Origin: Acidobacteriota bacterium
GTDB lineage: Bacteria; Acidobacteriota; Terriglobia; Acidiferrales; UBA7541
DNA length: 8,738 bases
Assembly: GCA_003224135.1 (NCBI GenBank)
Contig: QHYO01000470.1
Coordinates: 1 to 8,738, forward strand
Direction of reading: 5' to 3'
Shown here: piece by piece, positions 7,218-8,738 of the stretch
Layout of the letters: every line of letters begins with the position of its first letter
Position numbering within the stretch: position 1 is the stretch's first letter
The notes under the pieces: model-generated
The model's input: the letters and a program-made list of their open reading frames with translations, nothing else
The model's database searches: none
What the model was told of the DNA's origin: nothing
Program-made: the position numbers and the translations under genes

Positions 7218-7262
7218 GATGCGTCCGCCTTGAAATAAATTGGGGGTTAAGCTGCGAAGCGT

Positions 7263-8579
7263 TCAGCGCTTTTGCTCCATCAGACTTGCTACAGTGCTCA
7301 TCAAATCGTACTTGGTCAGAATTTCGAAGCGTGTTCCGTCCATCTCCACAAACACCGCGGGATTTTCGTGGCTGAGAATATACGTAACGCGTTCGACCGG
7401 AGCAGTTTTTGGAATTTTCGGCAGGGGCTTGCTCATGACCTCGCGCACAACCAGCTTACGCAGGTCTTTTCCTTGTAGGGCAAGCGTCAAAATCTGATCC
7501 TCATAAACAGTGCCGATGGGAATGCTTTCCTCGAAAACAGGGATCTGCGAGATGTCCTGCTCCTGCATCGTCTTGAGCGCGTGAAAAACAGTTTGATACG
7601 GCCGCACGATGACGAGCTCGCGAACCTTGCCCGTCTTGTGTTTGGCGTTCACAACCTCGCCGGCGGTAATGGCCACCGCGGAATCCACATAGCCGCGCTC
7701 GCGCATCCATTCTTCATTATAAACTTTGCTGAGATAGCGCATTCCGGTGTCTGGCATGAACGCGACGATCAGGGCTTTTTCGTCAAGATCCTTGGCCAGT
7801 CGCAACGTAGCGGAGAGACATCCGCCGCCGCTGCCACCCGTGAAAATGCCTTCCTGCTTGACCAGGCGCCGCGCGACCACGAAGCATTCTTCGTCGTTCA
7901 CTTGAATCACGTCGTCGAGGATTTTCATGTCCATCGTGGCCGGAAAAAAATCTTCTCCGATCCCTTCGACAACATACGTGCGGGCCTTCCCCACCTGCCC
8001 GGTTTTGTGAAAGTCATAGTAGAGGGAACCTTCCGGATCAACGCCGATGATCTGAATCGCGGGATTCTTTTCTTTGAGATACTTTCCGGCGCCGCTGATG
8101 GTGCCCCCTGTTCCCATGCCGCAGACGAAGTGCGTAATTTTCCCTTCGGTGTCTTCCCAAAGTTCCGGTCCGGTGGTCTGGTAGTGCGCGGCAGGATTCA
8201 TCGGATTGTCGTACTGATTTGGGTAGAACGAATTGGGAATTTCGCGCGCAAGTTTTTTCGCGACGGAATAATAGCTGCGCGGGTCTTGGGGTTCGACCGC
8301 AGTGGGGCAAACGATGACTTCCGCGCCGAGGGCCTTCAGCAGATCGACTTTTTCTTTGGACTGCTTGTCGGTAATCGTGAAAACCATTTTATAGCCGCGC
8401 AGCAGGCCGCGCTTTTCCGCATCATCAATCATGGTGACGCCGATGCGGTCTTTCACCGAGCCGCCGGGATTGATGTAGTCGGCCTTGACGTAAATCTGCG
8501 GCTTGAGGCCCTGGTTAATGCGATTGAGTCGCACCAGAGGCGTGCGGCCAATGGCATCCAGAATATTATTGCAGCGCAT
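7263..8579 (-). CDS. cbs: Cystathionine beta-synthase with C-terminal CBS domain pair, missing the TSGNTG loop
   Basis: This is a fold-type II PLP enzyme of 438 residues. It would condense serine (or a related substrate) with homocysteine to cystathionine in the cytoplasm. PLP lysine Lys43 lies in NPGGSVKDR (37-45), the phosphate loop GTGGT is at 156-160, and YPNQYDNPMNPAAHY (119-133) and EGIGEDFFP (205-213) are intact. Residues about 300-438 form two CBS motifs (MQEQDISQIPVFE and PAVFVEMDGTRFEILTKYDL), which regulate such enzymes by binding adenosyl ligands. The key anomaly is that KRGLL (56-60) is followed at once by RGYKMVFTI. CysK and CBS relatives have about 24 residues between these, including TSGNTG, whose Asn contacts PLP. 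The frame is intact, but the enzyme as written should be inactive. Adding 24 residues gives about 462, close to the family length. It is probably first in an operon with the Hmt/MTHFR gene and is divergent from a RidA-like gene. Confidence 0.93.
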   Translation of the reverse strand: MRCNNILDAIGRTPLVRLNRINQGLKPQIYVKADYINPGGSVKDRIGVTMIDDAEKRGLLRGYKMVFTITDKQSKEKVDLLKALGAEVIVCPTAVEPQDPRSYYSVAKKLAREIPNSFYPNQYDNPMNPAAHYQTTGPELWEDTEGKITHFVCGMGTGGTISGAGKYLKEKNPAIQIIGVDPEGSLYYDFHKTGQVGKARTYVVEGIGEDFFPATMDMKILDDVIQVNDEECFVVARRLVKQEGIFTGGSGGGCLSATLRLAKDLDEKALIVAFMPDTGMRYLSKVYNEEWMRERGYVDSAVAITAGEVVNAKHKTGKVRELVIVRPYQTVFHALKTMQEQDISQIPVFEESIPIGTVYEDQILTLALQGKDLRKLVVREVMSKPLPKIPKTAPVERVTYILSHENPAVFVEMDGTRFEILTKYDLMSTVASLMEQKR

Positions 8580-8640
8580 GAAATGTACTTTCCCGGCCTT
8601 CGTCAGAGCAGTGGTGCCTTAAGCTCTAGCACAGCGTCGT

Positions 8641-8669
8641 GTCATACTCAGTTTAGCATGCGACTTCAA
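8641..8669 (-). promoter_or_regulatory. Candidate sigma70-type promoter for cbs
   Basis: On the minus strand TTGAAG (8669-8664) and TATGAC (8646-8641) are separated by exactly 17 nt, and each matches four of six consensus bases. Transcription would start near 8634, about 55 nt before the ATG at 8579. It lies in the 125-nt divergent spacer shared with the RidA-like gene. No clear promoter for the plus strand stands out. Confidence 0.38.
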
Positions 8670-8690
8670 CCCGCCGCTGAATCACATAGC

Positions 8691-8697
8691 GAAGGAG
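8691..8697 (+). promoter_or_regulatory. Strong ribosome-binding site of the RidA-like gene
   Basis: GAAGGAG is followed by a 7-nt spacer and ATG at 8705. This near-ideal site shows that the short reading frame at the right edge is a true gene start. Confidence 0.65.
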
Positions 8698-8704
8698 CCA
8701 CCGG

Positions 8705-8738
8705 ATGGAGCGGAAAAATATTTCGAGCGGGACGCCCT
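8705..8738 (+). CDS. RidA/YjgF-family protein, N-terminal fragment cut by the window edge
   Basis: Only 11 codons are visible, reading MERKNISSGTP. This matches the usual opening of one RidA-family branch (MERKNISSG followed by a Trp-Glu-rich segment), and the ribosome site upstream is strong. RidA proteins hydrolyse reactive enamine/imine intermediates such as 2-aminoacrylate that leak from PLP enzymes acting on serine and cysteine. Divergent placement beside cystathionine beta-synthase fits that role. The call rests on a very short stretch, and the rest of the gene lies outside the window, so completeness cannot be judged. Confidence 0.7.
   Translation, partial: MERKNISSGTP

Noticed and set aside
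7263..8579. Frameshift as the explanation for the missing CBS segment
   Set aside because: The frame is continuous on both sides with strong family similarity right up to the junction, and the missing residues are not encoded in another frame nearby. This is loss of sequence, not a frameshift.

Overview
This looks like ordinary chromosomal DNA from an Acidobacteriota (Terriglobia-like) soil bacterium. That assignment is an inference. It rests on the DUF5916-type outer-membrane barrel protein, the style of the NTF2-like secreted protein, the moderately high GC content and the protein wording as I remember it from that phylum. No mobile element, CRISPR array, rRNA or tRNA is visible.

Layout. 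A 5'-truncated DUF5916-type outer-membrane protein (1-1375, +) is followed by a leader with three related palindromic repeats (1471-1560) and then fabH (1575-2570, +). A 274-nt convergent gap (2571-2844) shows no gene or strong terminator. Next come a small membrane-anchored protein of unknown function (2845-3249, -) and, divergently, an exported NTF2/DUF4440-like protein (3383-3877, +). A 171-nt convergent spacer leads to three minus-strand genes: a cyclopropane-fatty-acid-synthase-like methyltransferase (4049-5311), a homocysteine S-methyltransferase/methylenetetrahydrofolate reductase fusion (5439-7217) and a cystathionine beta-synthase (7263-8579). The last two probably form an operon, with a 45-nt gap. 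At the right edge the first 11 codons of a divergent RidA-family gene can be read (8705-8738, +).

How the genes fit together. fabH and the cfa-like gene act on fatty acids (chain initiation, and modification of finished acyl chains). The CBS and Hmt/MTHFR genes both draw on homocysteine: one condenses it with serine to cystathionine, the other methylates it to methionine and reduces methylene-THF. RidA removes reactive enamine/imine intermediates released by PLP enzymes, so its position next to cbs makes sense.

The most notable result is that both homocysteine genes carry an in-frame internal gap relative to their families. CBS lacks about 24 residues that should include the TSGNTG loop contacting PLP and substrate. 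The MTHFR domain lacks about 16-19 residues that should form a helix and strand just before the GDPP active-site motif. Both reading frames are otherwise intact and well conserved. They therefore represent recent lesions, an assembly artefact or, less likely, tolerated variants. The second notable signal is the triple palindrome upstream of fabH, which looks like an operator array or a dispersed intergenic repeat. I did not find a new multi-gene system here.
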